Shown one piece after another: positions 7,230 through 15,166 of a stretch of DNA of 15,300 nucleotides. Each line of letters starts with the position of its first letter. The first letter of the stretch is position 1. Under the pieces are notes generated by a model. It did no database searches. It was not told the origin of the DNA and saw only the letters and a program-made list of their open reading frames with translations. The stretch comes from JBGZFC01 sp041846575 (GTDB lineage: Bacteria > Bacteroidota > Bacteroidia > Bacteroidales > Dysgonomonadaceae), in NCBI GenBank assembly GCA_041846575.1, contig JBGZFC010000140.1:1-15300 (forward strand). The letters are read 5' to 3'. The position numbers and the translations under genes were made by a program.

Positions 7230-7232
7230 GTA

Positions 7233-7925
7233 TTAAAAATTCCATTTAGCTGCTAATGTAGGAATAGCTGCAAATTTTTCGAAACGAGCAAAGTTATAGC
7301 TCAACTCAACTTCTCCTCCCAAAGATAAATTTGGCGTAGCATTATACCAAATTTGAGGTTCGCTCAAGAAGATTACACTTTTACCCCCCTCTCCTGTTAT
7401 TGGATTTTTGTTTGCAGTCCACACATCAACAAATCCTCCCAAGGAGAGTTTTCCGTTAACAAGTGTAGAGTTCCATGTTAACGTCCATTGCACATCGTGG
7501 CTGTTTTTTTCAAAAGCATTTAATCTATATGCAACGTAAGTTCCCATAAAGAAATTTCCCAACTGAAACGGATATTCAACACCTACCAAATAAGCGTTCG
7601 GAATAGAGAAGCCCGTACCCAATCCACCGTTATACTCCAAGTGTGGCATCAACGAGAAATCGCCAATTTTAAAGGCACGTGAAATTTCGGCATAAACCAA
7701 CCCTATATTACCTTTGTTGGAACTGAAATCGGCATCAACAAACATAAAAGTTGAGCCCCATTTGTCCGGTTTAAACATCTCGAAAGTTGCTGTAAGATAG
7801 TTTCTTGGTGCAACTTCTGTGCCATAAAGCGATTTGCGAAAATCGTAGTGCAGTTGTAAGTTTTGTGCACTCAATGATGATACTGCTACCATCATTACTA
7901 AAAAAAGTTTTACTTTCTGTAACAT
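7233..7925 (-). CDS. DUF5020-like outer-membrane beta-barrel protein, possibly a Tsx-like channel
   Basis: This 230-residue protein starts with a clear signal peptide: KVK, then a hydrophobic core, with likely cleavage after SSLSA (residue 20) before QNLQLHYDF. The mature part alternates polar and hydrophobic residues in repeated strands rich in Y, F, W and G, and ends in KWNF, a C-terminal aromatic residue as needed for outer-membrane barrel insertion. It resembles the DUF5020 family of Bacteroidetes, which I recall as Tsx-like (nucleoside channel) in shape. The gene precedes the purine permease on the same strand, separated by 106 bases, which supports a role in nucleoside or purine entry; that role is inference. 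It is divergent from cysS with a 177-base spacer. Confidence 0.75.
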   Translation of the reverse strand: MLQKVKLFLVMMVAVSSLSAQNLQLHYDFRKSLYGTEVAPRNYLTATFEMFKPDKWGSTFMFVDADFSSNKGNIGLVYAEISRAFKIGDFSLMPHLEYNGGLGTGFSIPNAYLVGVEYPFQLGNFFMGTYVAYRLNAFEKNSHDVQWTLTWNSTLVNGKLSLGGFVDVWTANKNPITGEGGKSVIFLSEPQIWYNATPNLSLGGEVELSYNFARFEKFAAIPTLAAKWNF

Positions 7926-8063
7926 AATAATTTGAAATTGAATTTGAACTTAAAATTTATTGAAAGAAATGGCGAAAATAGTAAAAAAAAGCAAATCAGC
8001 TAAAAGAATGAGACTCTTTTTTACATTTTGTTTGATATTTTTCAAAATTAGCCTTTAAATTTG

Positions 8064-8071
8064 TATTTTTG
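8064..8071 (+). promoter_or_regulatory. cysS: -7 box of the cysS promoter
   Basis: TATTTTTG followed by C is a perfect TAnnTTTG box 31 bases before the cysS ATG. No TTTG is placed about 19-20 bases upstream (the nearest is at 8031-8034, about ten bases too far), so only the -7 element is supported. Confidence 0.6.
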
Positions 8072-8102
8072 CTAACCAAAACAAAAAAACATTTTTAAGA
8101 TT

Positions 8103-9584
8103 ATGATAAAAGGGAGCACAAAACAACCATTGGTTATTTATAATACACTTAGTCGCAAGAAAGAAGTTTTTGAACCTATCAATCCGCCACACGTTGGAAT
8201 GTATGTATGCGGTCCAACGGTTTACAGCGATGTACATCTGGGAAACAGTCGCACTTTTATCTCTTTCGATATGATATACAGATACTTGCTGCATCTCGGA
8301 TATAAAGTACGTTATGTACGCAACATTACAGATGCCGGACATTTGGAAGGCGATAACGACGAAGGCGACGATAAATTTGCAAAACGTGCTAAATTAGAAC
8401 AGTTGGAACCGATGGAGATTGTGCAAAAATACACACTCGGATTTCACGAAGTTCTTCGTGCGTTTAACACGTTGCCTCCAAGTATAGAACCGACTGCCAC
8501 AGGGCATATTTTGGAACAAATCGAGATGGTTAAAGAGATTCTTGCTGCCGGGTATGCTTACGAGATAGACGGAACTGTCTATTTCGATGTAGAGAAATAT
8601 AGTAAAACGCACGATTATGGAATTTTAACAAATCGCAAACTCGAAGACCTACTCGAAGGCACGCGAGAATTGAGCGGTCAGGACGAGAAAAGGGGCAGAC
8701 TCGATTTTGCACTCTGGATAAAAGCAAAACCCGAAACTTTGATGCAGTGGAACTCGCCTTGGGGATGGGGATTTCCCGGCTGGCACATTGAATGTTCGGC
8801 AATGAGCACCAAGTATTTAGGTACCACTTTCGATATTCACGGCGGAGGTATGGACTTGCAAGCTACTCATCACACCAACGAAATTGCACAATCTGAAGCT
8901 TGCAGCAATGTTGCTCCGGTAAAATATTGGATGCACACAAATATGCTTACCGTAAACGGTGTACGTATGTCAAAAACCGCCGGAAACGGATTTTTGCCCA
9001 ATGAGCTATTTACCGGTAATCACCATTTGCTGGAACAAGGATATTCGCCAATGACAGTGCGTTTTTTCATGGCTCAATCACACTATCGCAGCACTCTCGA
9101 TTTTAGTAACGAAGCATTGCAAGCCGCTGAAAAAGGTTACAAAAGACTGATGGAGAGCATCGCCAGATTACCTAAATTGGAAGCATCGGAGAAATCGACA
9201 GTCAATATTGCCGAAATTCGCGACAACTGCTACGCGGCAATGAACGACGACTTTAACAGTCCTGTACTTGTTTCGCATCTGTTTGATGCCGTTAGAGTTA
9301 TCAACTCTGTTGCCGATAAAAAAGAGACACTTACCACTGACGACATTGAAATGCTAAAAGAGTTGATGCAAATATTTGTTTTTGATGTATTAGGACTTAT
9401 CGACGAAAGCGAAGGTAACGCTAATAGTGATGTAATCAACGGTTTGATGAATTTAATTATTGATATACGGAAATCGGCTCGCGAAAATAAAGATTGGGCT
9501 ACATCCGATAAAATTCGCGACGATTTAAAAGCTGCCGGCGTGGAAATAAAAGATACGAAAGACGGTGTAGAGTGGAGAATCTAA
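8103..9584 (+). CDS. cysS: Cysteinyl-tRNA synthetase
   Basis: This class I aminoacyl-tRNA synthetase activates cysteine with ATP and charges tRNA-Cys. The HIGH-type motif is HLGN at 45-48 and the KMSKS-type motif is RMSKT at 288-292. The catalytic zinc ligands expected from the family are present: C36 in CGPTVY, C231 in GWHIECSAMS, and H256 and E260 in HHTNE. The C-terminal anticodon-binding helical region ends with KIRDDLKAAGVEIKDTKDGVEWR, read here as KIRDDLKAAGVEIKDTKDG followed by VEWR, the typical tail. At 493 residues it is slightly longer than the E. coli enzyme (461), as is common in Bacteroidetes. It is transcribed from its own promoter, divergently from the barrel gene. Confidence 0.98.
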   Translation: MIKGSTKQPLVIYNTLSRKKEVFEPINPPHVGMYVCGPTVYSDVHLGNSRTFISFDMIYRYLLHLGYKVRYVRNITDAGHLEGDNDEGDDKFAKRAKLEQLEPMEIVQKYTLGFHEVLRAFNTLPPSIEPTATGHILEQIEMVKEILAAGYAYEIDGTVYFDVEKYSKTHDYGILTNRKLEDLLEGTRELSGQDEKRGRLDFALWIKAKPETLMQWNSPWGWGFPGWHIECSAMSTKYLGTTFDIHGGGMDLQATHHTNEIAQSEACSNVAPVKYWMHTNMLTVNGVRMSKTAGNGFLPNELFTGNHHLLEQGYSPMTVRFFMAQSHYRSTLDFSNEALQAAEKGYKRLMESIARLPKLEASEKSTVNIAEIRDNCYAAMNDDFNSPVLVSHLFDAVRVINSVADKKETLTTDDIEMLKELMQIFVFDVLGLIDESEGNANSDVINGLMNLIIDIRKSARENKDWATSDKIRDDLKAAGVEIKDTKDGVEWRI

Positions 9585-9600
9585 ATTATTAACTAAATGG

Positions 9601-9649
9601 ATATATTATTCTCTTGCAAGCAAATAGCCGTTTGCCTATTTTAATATAT
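9601..9649 (+). terminator. cysS: Weak hairpin after cysS
   Basis: ATATATTA (9601-9608) and TAATATAT (9642-9649) are an 8-bp inverted repeat enclosing a second one, AAATAG (9622-9627) with CTATTT (9636-9641). The stems are AT-rich, and the inner one is followed by TTAATATATT rather than a clean T run. It may end cysS transcripts but is not a strong terminator. Confidence 0.3.
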
Positions 9650-9715
9650 TATAAAGCAAATATGTTTGTAAGTGTTTTTATTTATATTTTGTGTAATAAA
9701 AGTAATTAACCATAT

Positions 9716-10400
9716 ATGAGAAATCCGTTTATTTTTGGCTCGGCAACATCGGGAGAATGGGTTACCGACAGCGAATCGGAGACCAAACGTTTATATGCAA
9801 ACTTAACGCACGGCGTAAATGCAATATTAATTTCGCCTCGCCGATGGGGGAAAAACTTCTTTGGTGCACAAAGTCAGAAAAGATATTAATTCTGCCAAAA
9901 TAAAAGCTGTTAACATTGATGTGTTTTTTTGTCGTAACGATGAAGATTTCTACTCGTTATCTGCCACAGGTTTGACGTTACCGGTAAGAAATTTTCACCT
10001 TAGCTCGCCGAAAGAGTTTGTGTTACAGTAGAGAATCATTTATCGTACGTGCAACAACTCGCGGTTACTTTGGACTAGAACTGATAAATATACAACAGAT
10101 GCTGACTTCGATTTAGCTTATACAGATTTACTCAATCAAAATTCGATGCTTTACTATAAGTATATTGACGGTTTAACAACCTTTCAACTTAATTTTTTAC
10201 ACGCAAATGCAGAAGGAATAACATCAGAATTTACAAAAAAGGATATTTTAAAGGAATATCAATTAGGAACTTCCACAAATATCAGTCAATTTAAAACAGC
10301 ATTAGAAAACAAAGAATTAATCGATATTTCAGGCAAAACAGCAAGTTTTAACAACCCTGTTTTTAAATTATGGTTCAAAAAAAATGTGAGACGATTTTAA
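9716..10400 (+). pseudogene. Broken AAA+ ATPase gene (ATPase_2-like, P-loop frameshift and internal deletion)
   Basis: The start MRNPFIFGSATSGEWVTDS and then HGVNAILISPRRWGK are typical of the N-terminus of a large Bacteroidetes/archaeal ATP-binding family (PF01637-like). In the run GGGGGAAAAA (9846-9855) the frame is lost and meets a stop at 9887. With one base removed, the text continues as WGKTSLVHKVRKDINSAK and VNIDVFFCRNDEDFY, restoring a Walker A motif. This frame hits TAG at 10029. Next, VENHLSYVQQLAV appears in a second frame from 10028. One extra T near 10067-10071 then shifts to WTRTDKYTTDADFDLAYTD, which runs intact to 10400 and includes the C-terminal signatures GLTTFQLNFLHA, ILKEYQLGTSTNI and NPVFKLWFKK. 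Only about 228 codons remain where the family usually has some 370-470, so the middle (sensor/lid region) is deleted. No product can be functional. Confidence 0.85.
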
Positions 10401-10426
10401 GTATCAATCAAAAAAGACTAAAAGTT

Positions 10427-11188
10427 ATGCAAATCATACTTTCGCCTGCCAAATTGATGGATTTTTCTGAAAAAAAAGGAAATACAGAAATCACTAAACC
10501 GCTCTTCCCGAACAAAACAAAAGAGTTAGTCTCTCTTTGTCAGCAAATGTCCGAAAGCGAAATTTCATTTGCAATGAAGATTAATCCTAAGATGGCACGC
10601 GAAGTATATGAGTATTTTCAAACTTTCTATTTCGAAACATCACCAAAATGTGCTGCCGCATTAGCATATAACGGAATTGCCTACAAAGGTCTAAATGCAC
10701 ACGACTTCTCGAAAGAGGATTTCGATTTCGCCCAAAATCATCTAAATATAATTTCGGCACTGTACGGGATTCTACGACCATTTGACGAAATAAAACCGTA
10801 CCGACTGGAAATGATGCGAAAAATTGCTCCTCAAGGTTACAAAACATTATACGATTTTTGGCAAGAATCGCTTAACGCACATCTATCGGAAAAACTGAGA
10901 AAGTACGAAAATGTAATCATAAATGTGGCATCTGATGAGTATTCAAAAGTTTTTCAAAAAAACAGACTTCCGAAGAATGTAAGATTTATCGATATACAGT
11001 TTTTACAACAAGAAAACGACAGATTGAAACAAATTGTGGTTCACAGCAAAAAAGCACGCGGGCTTATGGCACGATTCATAATAAAAAACAGACTAACAAA
11101 ATCGGAAGAAGTAAAGGCTTTTGATTACGAAGACTACTTCTTTTACCCATCACTTTCGGACGAAAACAGATGGACATTTGTAAGATAA
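10427..11188 (+). CDS. yaaA: YaaA-family peroxide stress protein
   Basis: YaaA lowers intracellular free iron and so limits Fenton damage during hydrogen peroxide stress in E. coli; a DNA-binding fold is known for the family (formerly DUF328). The 253-residue protein begins MQIILSPAKLMDF, the family N-terminus, so I start at ATG 10427 rather than at an in-frame ATG at 10370, which would add 19 unrelated residues overlapping the preceding pseudogene. Other hallmarks are YNGIAYKGL, SALYGILRPFD, PYRLEM, NVASDEYSKV, KKARGLMARF and the ending DYFFYPSLSDENRWTFVR. It begins 26 bases after the ATPase remnant and is followed after 21 bases by the NSS transporter gene, so the two intact genes may be co-transcribed. 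No obvious promoter is seen; one may lie in the pseudogene. Confidence 0.93.
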   Translation: MQIILSPAKLMDFSEKKGNTEITKPLFPNKTKELVSLCQQMSESEISFAMKINPKMAREVYEYFQTFYFETSPKCAAALAYNGIAYKGLNAHDFSKEDFDFAQNHLNIISALYGILRPFDEIKPYRLEMMRKIAPQGYKTLYDFWQESLNAHLSEKLRKYENVIINVASDEYSKVFQKNRLPKNVRFIDIQFLQQENDRLKQIVVHSKKARGLMARFIIKNRLTKSEEVKAFDYEDYFFYPSLSDENRWTFVR

Positions 11189-11209
11189 TAATATAAAGAT
11201 ATAAAAGTC

Positions 11210-12541
11210 ATGAATAAAAACAGAGTTACTTTTGCATCGAAATTGGGCATGATAGCGGCAGCAGCCGGCTCAGCCGTAGGATTGGGGAATATCTGGCGTT
11301 TCCCGAGCCAAACTGCCGATGGCGGCGGTGCTATTTTTATTTTGGTTTACTTGGGATGTATCTTATTTTTTGGCATCCCGGTTATGATAGCGGAGTTTAC
11401 AATTGGAAAATCATCGAGAGCAAATGCTGCAGGAGCATTCAGCATTCTGGCACCCAAAACACAATGGAAGTGGATTGGACGGCTCGGCATACTTACAGGA
11501 TTTGTAATTCTGGGGTTCTATATGGTTGTATGTGGATGGACAATCTCCTTTCTTATGCAATCAATATCGGGAAGCTTGGCTAACGTAACCGATTTTTCAG
11601 CCAACTTTAATGAGTTGATGACAAACGGTACTAAACAGATAGCTTTGACTATAATATTCACTTGCCTTACAGCATTTTTTATTATATCGGGCGTAAGAAA
11701 AGGAATCGAATTATCTGCAAAAACTATGATGCCGTTGCTTTTTGTTCTTCTTATCATACTTGGCATTCGAGCAGTAACACTCGACGGCGCAAGCGTAGGT
11801 CTCGATTTTCTTTTCAAACCGAATTTGGAAAATGTAAAAACAACGGTTTTTATTGATGCTTTAGGTCAAGCATTCTTTTCATTATCACTCGGAATGGGGT
11901 GTATGATAACCTACGCATCATATTTCGATAAAACGTCAAATCTGTCCAAAACTGCTGTTCAAGTATCACTACTCGATTCATTAGTGGCAATTTTAGCGGG
12001 AATAGTTATTTTCCCTTCGGCATTTGCTCTTACATCAAATCCCGATACTATAGTTAACGATTTGGTTGCCGGCGGTCCAGGATTGCTGTTCATAACTCTG
12101 CCCGAACTGTTTAATCATCTGCCGGCTCCAATGGTTTGGTCGGCAATGTTCTTTTTATTGCTACTACTTGCAGCACTCACATCCACCATTTCGCTTATGG
12201 AAGTAGTTACGGTATATATTCATGAAGAGTATAAAATATCAAGGACAAAAAGTGCCATAATGGTTACAACCGGCGTAGCTTTTTTAGGTGTAATATCATC
12301 ACTATCACCACAATTTTTCAACATCTTAGATATGGCATCTGCAAAATTTATGCTACCTGTAGGAGGTTTTTTTATCTCAATATTCGTCGGCTGGTATCTC
12401 GACAAGAAACTGGTATATGCACAACTTACCAATGATGGAACGCTCAAAATCAGCACCAAAATTCTTAAAGGTTACACATTTTTGCTACGTTATATAGCTC
12501 CTGTAGCTATTTTGGCGATATTTATTTACGGATTATTGTAA
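11210..12541 (+). CDS. Sodium-dependent transporter of the NSS (SNF) family
   Basis: NSS proteins couple sodium entry to uptake of amino acids or related compounds across the inner membrane (LeuT, TnaT, Tyt1, MhsT). The protein opens with the diagnostic first-helix motif GSAVGLGNIWRFP (residues 20-32), whose unwound part binds sodium and substrate, followed by GGGAIFILVYLG and GIPVMIAEFTIG. Later GQAFFSLSLGMGCMITYASY marks helix 6, which forms the other half of the substrate site. With 443 residues and about 11 hydrophobic segments it matches the short bacterial 11-helix type rather than 12-helix LeuT. The substrate cannot be named; tryptophan, tyrosine or another amino acid is plausible. It lies 21 bases after yaaA and ends 80 bases before aroA, where a new promoter stands. 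Confidence 0.93.
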   Translation: MNKNRVTFASKLGMIAAAAGSAVGLGNIWRFPSQTADGGGAIFILVYLGCILFFGIPVMIAEFTIGKSSRANAAGAFSILAPKTQWKWIGRLGILTGFVILGFYMVVCGWTISFLMQSISGSLANVTDFSANFNELMTNGTKQIALTIIFTCLTAFFIISGVRKGIELSAKTMMPLLFVLLIILGIRAVTLDGASVGLDFLFKPNLENVKTTVFIDALGQAFFSLSLGMGCMITYASYFDKTSNLSKTAVQVSLLDSLVAILAGIVIFPSAFALTSNPDTIVNDLVAGGPGLLFITLPELFNHLPAPMVWSAMFFLLLLLAALTSTISLMEVVTVYIHEEYKISRTKSAIMVTTGVAFLGVISSLSPQFFNILDMASAKFMLPVGGFFISIFVGWYLDKKLVYAQLTNDGTLKISTKILKGYTFLLRYIAPVAILAIFIYGLL

Positions 12542-12570
12542 ATTAAAACTCAAGATGTAATAATTTATTC

Positions 12571-12601
12571 TTTGACACTCCGTATTTAATTATTAATTTT
12601 G
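12571..12601 (+). promoter_or_regulatory. aroA: Bacteroidetes-type promoter of aroA
   Basis: TTTG at 12571-12574, then exactly 19 bases, then TAATTTTG at 12594-12601: both elements and the spacing fit the Bacteroidetes consensus (TTTG-N19-TAnnTTTG). The expected transcription start is near 12606-12609, leaving a leader of only about 14 bases before the aroA ATG. This is the best promoter in the window and separates aroA and its followers from the NSS gene. Confidence 0.8.
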
Positions 12602-12621
12602 TAGAAAAATAAATCCGATTG

Positions 12622-13848
12622 ATGCAATACAAAATATCACCTCCACAAAAGCTGAAAGCAACAGTTCAGTTACCTGCTTCGAAAAGTATAAGCAATAGGT
12701 TATTAATATTAAACGCTCTCAGCTTAAACGACAAACCTGCTCAAAACCTGTCGGAATGCGAAGACACACAGGTTGTCATCAACGCATTCAACTCAAAATC
12801 AAACGTATTCGATATAAAAGGAGCCGGCACAGCCATGCGTTTTCTAACAGCTTTTTTAGCCGGAATGGAAGGCGAGTGGATTTTAAAAGGCTCTGACAGG
12901 ATGCACGAACGTCCGATTTTCCCATTGGTTGACCCTCTCAGGGAGCTGGGTGCAGATATCGAATATCTTGAAAAAGTTGGATGCCCTCCGCTAAAGATCA
13001 GAGGTAAAAGATTAAAAGGTGGCGAAGTCAGCGTGGTTGGTAATATCAGTTCACAATTTATCTCTGCACTTATGATGATTGCGCCAATGATGGAAAACGG
13101 ATTGGTTATTCACACAAAAAGTGAAGTAACTTCAAAGCCGTATCTTGACTTGACAATAAAACTAATGGAAGATTATGGTGTACATACAAAATGGGAAGAC
13201 AACAAAATCACGATAAAACCGCAAACCTATACCGCAAAACAGATAACAATTGAACCTGATTGGACTGCAGCATCATATTGGTACGAAATTGTAGCACTAT
13301 CGCCCGAAGGCTCGGAGGTTTTCATGCCCGGACTATTAGTAAACAGCTATCAAGGCGATGCTCAATTGATTAGTCTGTTTAAAGATTTGGGAGTTACTTC
13401 AGAATTCTCGGAAAAAGGTGTTACTGTCAGAAAAACCGGAAAACCGAATAAGAAGTTTTTTCACAACTTTATAGGCGAGCCTGATTTAGCACAAACGTTT
13501 GCCGCAACATGTTGTTTCTTGAATGTACCTTTTATCTTTTCGGGTGTACACACATTACGAATTAAAGAGACAGACAGAATATTCGCGATGGTAACCGAGT
13601 TGAGAAAATTCGGATATGTTTTAAACGAGACAAGTAATGAAATGCTCGAATGGGATGGCGAGAGATGCAAACCTGAAGATAAAATAGTGATTGAAACGTA
13701 CAACGACCACCGTATGGCAATGTCACTGTCAGCTGCATCTATTCCGTTCAAATCATTATTAATCAATAATCCTCAGGTAGTTAACAAATCGTATCCCAAC
13801 TTTTGGAAAGATTTGGAAAGTGCCGGATTTACCATTGAAGAAGTTTAG
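12622..13848 (+). CDS. aroA: 3-phosphoshikimate 1-carboxyvinyltransferase (EPSP synthase)
   Basis: AroA joins phosphoenolpyruvate to shikimate-3-phosphate in the sixth step of chorismate synthesis, in the cytoplasm. I start at ATG 12622; a TTG three bases earlier is also in frame but unnecessary, and the ATG gives 408 residues. Motifs are PASKSISNR at 18-26 (shikimate/PEP-binding K and R), GAGTAMRF at 67-74, DRMHERPI at 92-99, NISSQFISALMM at 141-152, EPDLAQTFA at 286-294, LRIKETDR at 312-319 and YNDHRMAMS at 360-368. The loop that reads NAGTAMRP in E. coli is GAGTAMRF here, so the proline linked to glyphosate sensitivity is phenylalanine. It has its own promoter, and the next gene starts 19 bases after its stop. 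Confidence 0.96.
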   Translation: MQYKISPPQKLKATVQLPASKSISNRLLILNALSLNDKPAQNLSECEDTQVVINAFNSKSNVFDIKGAGTAMRFLTAFLAGMEGEWILKGSDRMHERPIFPLVDPLRELGADIEYLEKVGCPPLKIRGKRLKGGEVSVVGNISSQFISALMMIAPMMENGLVIHTKSEVTSKPYLDLTIKLMEDYGVHTKWEDNKITIKPQTYTAKQITIEPDWTAASYWYEIVALSPEGSEVFMPGLLVNSYQGDAQLISLFKDLGVTSEFSEKGVTVRKTGKPNKKFFHNFIGEPDLAQTFAATCCFLNVPFIFSGVHTLRIKETDRIFAMVTELRKFGYVLNETSNEMLEWDGERCKPEDKIVIETYNDHRMAMSLSAASIPFKSLLINNPQVVNKSYPNFWKDLESAGFTIEEV

Positions 13849-13867
13849 AAGAACAAAATATTTTTTA

Positions 13868-14329
13868 ATGACAAGTTTATATATTTTCATAGGCATTATC
13901 ACGTTTTTTTTCGTTGCATTGATTGTTACAAACATACATCAACGAAAAAAAGGCAACACGGAAGTGCGTGAAACTCCTAAGCCCGAGATTGACGTAAGAA
14001 CAAAAGAAGAAAAAAAAAGAGATGCGGCAAGAGACAGTGAGTGTTGCGGTATGGGTGTGCACGAATTGTGCCGGGAGAAAAATAATTTAATGGTTGGATT
14101 CGAAAGTAAAGCCGAGTATTTTGAAGATGAGGAGCTAGACAGATATAGAAAACGTCCTGCCGACTCATATAGCGATAATGAAGTTGAAGAGTTTCGTGAA
14201 GTTTTTTACACTATTCTCGATGAAGAGAAAGCACGCTGGATACGCAGTTTACAACTTCGTGAAATTGAAGTACCCAACCAGATGAAAGACGAAATAGTTC
14301 TTGTTATAAGCGATTTGCGTGAATCTTAA
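13868..14329 (+). CDS. Small membrane-anchored protein of unknown function with CCG-x6-C motif
   Basis: I do not recognise a function. From the ATG at 13868 the product has 153 residues. An in-frame ATG at 13820 would overlap aroA by 29 bases and put a charged stretch before the membrane helix, so I prefer the later one. Residues 4-22 form one hydrophobic helix, probably with the N-terminus outside. A basic and charged stretch (about 25-58) follows, then CCGMGVHELC at 59-68 with three cysteines and a histidine, which could bind a metal or be redox-active. The C-terminal half is acidic and helical (YFEDEELDRY, VEEFREVFYTIL, WIRSLQLREIEVP). I recall similar proteins after aroA in other Bacteroidales, some loosely labelled phospholipase; I see no phospholipase motif. 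It lies 19 bases after aroA and 21 before the permease gene. Confidence 0.8.
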   Translation: MTSLYIFIGIITFFFVALIVTNIHQRKKGNTEVRETPKPEIDVRTKEEKKRDAARDSECCGMGVHELCREKNNLMVGFESKAEYFEDEELDRYRKRPADSYSDNEVEEFREVFYTILDEEKARWIRSLQLREIEVPNQMKDEIVLVISDLRES

Positions 14330-14350
14330 AAACACGTTCTACAAACACTG

Positions 14351-15166
14351 ATGAATATAATTGAATTACTGAATTACTCCTTTTTCCGAAATGCAATATT
14401 AGGAAGTCTTTTTGCAAGCATTGCCTGCGGAATAATAGGCACCTATATTGTTTCCCGACGATTGGTATTTATTAGCGGTGGAATTACACACGCATCGTTT
14501 GGCGGATTGGGAATCGGTTTCTATTTTGGAGTTAATCCCATACTGTCGGCATTAGTTTTTTCGGTGCTCTCAGCGTTTGGCATTCAATGGCTTTCGCAAA
14601 AACAAGGAGTACGAGAAGATTCGGCAATAGCCGTTTTTTGGTCGCTGGGTATGGCATTGGGGATTATTCTTACATTTCTGACACCCGGCTACACTCCAAA
14701 CCTATCGGAATATCTTTTCGGTAATATTCTAACAATTACCCGAACCGATATAATATCGCTTATTATCTTGAGCTTTGCCATAATACTGTTTTTTACATTC
14801 TATTTGCGTTTTATAATTTCAGTTTCGTTCGATGCCGAATTTTCCCGTACTCGCCATATCCCTACCCTATTTATCGAATATACAATGATGCTGTTTATTG
14901 CCGTAACCATTGTACTGAGCATTCGTCTTGTGGGAATAGTGTTGTTGATGTCGCTTATTACCGCCCCACAAATGACAGCTAACTTGTTTACCGTGAATTA
15001 CACTAAAATGATAATAAGTTCTATTATTATCAGCTTTGTAGCTTGTCTTTTGGGGTTACTCTTTTCATATTATCTGAATGTGCCAAGCGGTGCATTTATC
15101 ATTTTTGTATTGATTGTGATATTTATATTCGCGAAAATTATAAAGCGTATTCAAGTAAAATTATAG
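14351..15166 (+). CDS. Metal ABC transporter permease, ZnuB/MntB family (ABC-3)
   Basis: This 271-residue inner-membrane subunit belongs to the ABC-3 family, which imports zinc, manganese or iron together with an ATPase and a binding protein. It shows roughly eight hydrophobic segments. Between the first two, RRLVFISGGITHASFGGLG (36-54) is the counterpart of the ZnuB segment containing SGG/GD-xx-HA. A conserved cytoplasmic coupling region follows NLSEYLFGNIL, and RLVGIVLLMSLITAPQMTA is the classic family stretch. No ATPase or substrate-binding protein gene is in the window; they may lie beyond the right edge, or the insertion-like sequence after the stop may have separated them. It sits 21 bases after the unknown gene, so probably on the aroA transcript. 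The metal cannot be deduced. Confidence 0.9.
   Translation: MNIIELLNYSFFRNAILGSLFASIACGIIGTYIVSRRLVFISGGITHASFGGLGIGFYFGVNPILSALVFSVLSAFGIQWLSQKQGVREDSAIAVFWSLGMALGIILTFLTPGYTPNLSEYLFGNILTITRTDIISLIILSFAIILFFTFYLRFIISVSFDAEFSRTRHIPTLFIEYTMMLFIAVTIVLSIRLVGIVLLMSLITAPQMTANLFTVNYTKMIISSIIISFVACLLGLLFSYYLNVPSGAFIIFVLIVIFIFAKIIKRIQVKL

Noticed and set aside
7127..7232. A purine riboswitch in the permease leader.
   Set aside because: The region is filled by repeat arms and heptamers; I find no purine-riboswitch core or conserved junction.
9846..9889. Programmed frameshifting at GGGGGAAAAA in the ATPase gene.
   Set aside because: A slippery run is present, but later stop and frame changes plus the missing centre show that slippage could not give a full protein.
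10370..10426. An N-terminal extension of YaaA from the ATG at 10370.
   Set aside because: It overlaps the ATPase remnant in another frame and does not resemble the family, whose conserved start lies at 10427.
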